DNA from: an uncultured Mucispirillum sp.
GTDB lineage: Bacteria; Chrysiogenota; Deferribacteres; Deferribacterales; Mucispirillaceae
NCBI GenBank assembly: GCA_945947845.1
Contig: CAMEZN010000066.1
Coordinates: 1-8,119 of the forward strand
DNA: 8,119 nucleotides
Reading direction: 5' to 3'
This document shows positions 6,698 through 8,119 of this stretch, in pieces. Positions within the stretch are counted from its first letter, which is position 1. Each line of letters begins with the position of its first letter. The translations under genes and the position numbers were made by a program. The notes under the pieces are model-generated. The model saw nothing but the letters and a program-made list of their open reading frames with translations, was not told where the DNA came from and searched no databases.

Positions 6698-7930
6698 TTA
6701 GAAGCTGCCTTGTGATATTCGCTGCATTGCTTCCTTAGTTTTTTCTTGGCTGCCAAATGCTGTTAATCTAAAATAACCTTCGCCGCATGGTCCAAACCCT
6801 GAACCGGGAGTGCCTACTATTTGATATTTTTCAAGAAGAATATCAAGAAAATCAAAAGATTTGATTCCATCAGGTATTTTCCACCAAATATACGGAGCAT
6901 TAACTCCACCGTATGCTTCAAAATCTGCTTTTTTAAGCCCTTCTAAGATTATTTTAGCATTATTCATATAGTATTTAATAACTTCTTTTGTTTCTTTCAT
7001 ACCCTGTTCAGAATAAACTGCTTCTGCTGCTCTTTGAGTAACATAAGATACACCATTAAATTTAGTAGTCTGTCTTCTATTCCATAGTTTATTTAATGCT
7101 ACTTTATTACCCATATCATCTAAGGCAAATAATTCTTTTGGCACAACAGTAAAAGCACACCTTATACCTGTAAAGCCTGCTGTTTTAGAAAATGATTTAA
7201 ATTCAATTGCTACTTTTTTTGCATCAGGTATTTCATATATTGAGCCGCATACATCTTCTTCCTGAATATATGCACTATATGCACTATCATATAAAATGAT
7301 AGAGTTATTTTCTATTGCATAATCTACCCATGCTTTAAGCTCAGTTTTTGTTAATGCTGCACCTGTTGGGTTATTTGGTGAGCAGATATATATTAAATCT
7401 GCATGCTTATCTGGGAAGGCTGGTTTAAAATTATTTTCTTTTGTTGAAGGCATATAAATGATTTTTTCAAAATATCCTTCATCATTTAATCTGCCGCTTC
7501 TTCCAGCCATAACATTACTGTCAAGATATACTGGATAAACTGGGTCTGCAATTGCAATAGTAGAATTAATATCAAATATTTCTTGAATATTAGCTACATC
7601 ACATTTTGAACCATCACTTATAAATATCTCATCTGGCGATATTTCTATATTTCTTGACTTATATTCTCCATTAATTACTGCATTAATTAAAAAATCATAT
7701 CCTTGTTCAGGACCATATCCTCTGAATGTTGAGCTTTCAGCCATTTCTTTTGCAGCTTTTTCCATAGCAGTAACAACTGCATTAGTAAGGGGACGGGTAA
7801 CATCGCCTATCCCCATTCTAATAATATCAGCTTTTGGATTAGCTTCCTGATATGCCTTTATTTTCCTTGCTATTTCTGCAAAAAGATAGCTGTTAGGAAG
7901 CAGTAAATAATTAGAGTTAATTTTTGCCAT
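6698..7930 (-). CDS. dapL: LL-diaminopimelate aminotransferase
   Basis: A complete 410-residue PLP-dependent class I/II aminotransferase. It converts tetrahydrodipicolinate directly to LL-2,6-diaminopimelate with glutamate as amino donor, bypassing the succinylase/acetylase steps (DapD-DapC-DapE) of lysine and peptidoglycan precursor synthesis. DapL-specific sequence is clear: [10 protein letters not shown] (39-48) and [13 protein letters not shown] (69-81). PLP-site residues are the N in CSPNNPTG (183-190, N187), D215 and Y218 in [10 protein letters not shown], and the Schiff-base lysine K249 in [13 protein letters not shown]388 in GYFRLTAFG is the expected carboxylate-binding arginine. Length matches the family (about 410). 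The ATG has AGGA 8 nt upstream (7939-7942). The gene begins 2 nt after the upstream gltD-like stop, so the two are co-transcribed, and a terminator follows. Confidence 0.97.
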   Translation of the reverse strand: MAKINSNYLLLPNSYLFAEIARKIKAYQEANPKADIIRMGIGDVTRPLTNAVVTAMEKAAKEMAESSTFRGYGPEQGYDFLINAVINGEYKSRNIEISPDEIFISDGSKCDVANIQEIFDINSTIAIADPVYPVYLDSNVMAGRSGRLNDEGYFEKIIYMPSTKENNFKPAFPDKHADLIYICSPNNPTGAALTKTELKAWVDYAIENNSIILYDSAYSAYIQEEDVCGSIYEIPDAKKVAIEFKSFSKTAGFTGIRCAFTVVPKELFALDDMGNKVALNKLWNRRQTTKFNGVSYVTQRAAEAVYSEQGMKETKEVIKYYMNNAKIILEGLKKADFEAYGGVNAPYIWWKIPDGIKSFDFLDILLEKYQIVGTPGSGFGPCGEGYFRLTAFGSQEKTKEAMQRISQGSF

Positions 7931-7932
7931 TT

Positions 7933-8119
7933 TTATATTCCTTTTAAATAATTATCAACTTCTTTTGCGGTTTCTTTTGCATTAGCCATAGCTCTTACAA
8001 CAAGTGATTGTCCAGTTTTCATATCTCCACATGTAAATATGCCTTGTGCTTGGTTACCTTCTACTCTGCCTCTTTTATCAGCTTCTAGATGCAAGTCTTT
8101 AATAAAAGAGTTACTATCT
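7933..8119 (-). CDS. gltD: Glutamate synthase small subunit-type flavoprotein (GltD), C-terminal end only
   Basis: The last 61 residues of a pyridine-nucleotide-disulfide oxidoreductase-type protein whose start lies beyond the window; the first complete codon begins at 8118 on the - strand. The stretch [19 protein letters not shown] (fragment residues 26-44) matches the GltD block of the G-x-F-x-x-G-D-x-R-x-G-Q-S-L-V-V type, in which the GD pair contacts FAD. It is followed by a helical [12 protein letters not shown] end. GltD passes electrons from NADPH through FAD and iron-sulfur clusters to GltB for glutamate formation from glutamine and 2-oxoglutarate. The short fragment cannot exclude a GltD paralogue such as NfnB-like or another glutamate-synthase-related oxidoreductase. 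The stop (7935-7933) is 2 nt from dapL, and the dapL ribosome binding site lies within its last codons. Confidence 0.82.
   Translation of the reverse strand, partial: DSNSFIKDLHLEADKRGRVEGNQAQGIFTCGDMKTGQSLVVRAMANAKETAKEVDNYLKGI

Noticed and set aside
1..8119. tRNA/rRNA genes, CRISPR repeats, insertion sequences, toxin-antitoxin or phage-defence genes
   Set aside because: No repeat array, transposase motif, cloverleaf-like segment or defence-family motif was seen. Coding sequence fills nearly all of the window, and the two real gaps (4873-4991, 6555-6697) hold only terminators and a promoter region.

Overview
This is an AT-rich (about one-third G+C by eye), gene-dense bacterial chromosomal window. 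It holds seven protein-coding genes, two of them cut by the window edges. The genome looks Gram-negative-type: there is a secreted LysM/M23 peptidase with a classical signal peptide, a GAF-AAA+-Fis sigma-54 activator, and lysine/diaminopimelate synthesis through DapL. A low-GC Deferribacterota-like organism such as Mucispirillum would fit. That is an inference from gene content and composition only, and confidence in the taxon is low.

Positions 1-4872 (+ strand) form one compact run: tlyA (3' part), nadK, recN, a DedA-family membrane protein and a LysM/M23 peptidoglycan endopeptidase. Junctions are abutting (tlyA/nadK), overlapping by 7 nt (nadK/recN), overlapping by 1 nt (recN/dedA) and 12 nt apart (dedA/M23). 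Three consecutive genes start with GTG. The run ends in a strong rho-independent terminator at 4907-4931. The first three genes echo the tlyA-nadK-(argR)-recN cluster known from Firmicutes, here without argR. The last two concern the cell envelope.

Positions 4992-6554 (- strand) encode a NifA-like sigma-54-dependent activator, convergent with the first run. Its own weak terminator hairpin contains the stop codon. Upstream of it lies a plausible sigma-70 promoter whose -35 box sits in a perfect 7-bp inverted repeat, a candidate operator.

Positions 6657-8119 (- strand) hold the 3' end of a glutamate-synthase small-subunit-type gene (gltD), followed after 2 nt by dapL (LL-diaminopimelate aminotransferase) and a GC-rich terminator hairpin. 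GltD supplies glutamate, the amino donor DapL uses, so this pair joins nitrogen assimilation to lysine and peptidoglycan precursor synthesis. The adjacent activator may also be nitrogen-related, but nothing here proves its targets.

I found no mobile element, CRISPR array, RNA gene, toxin-antitoxin or defence module. I see no evidence of an undescribed multi-gene system. The most interesting points are a zinc-site variant in the M23 peptidase, the regulatory architecture around the sigma-54 activator, and the gltD-dapL coupling.
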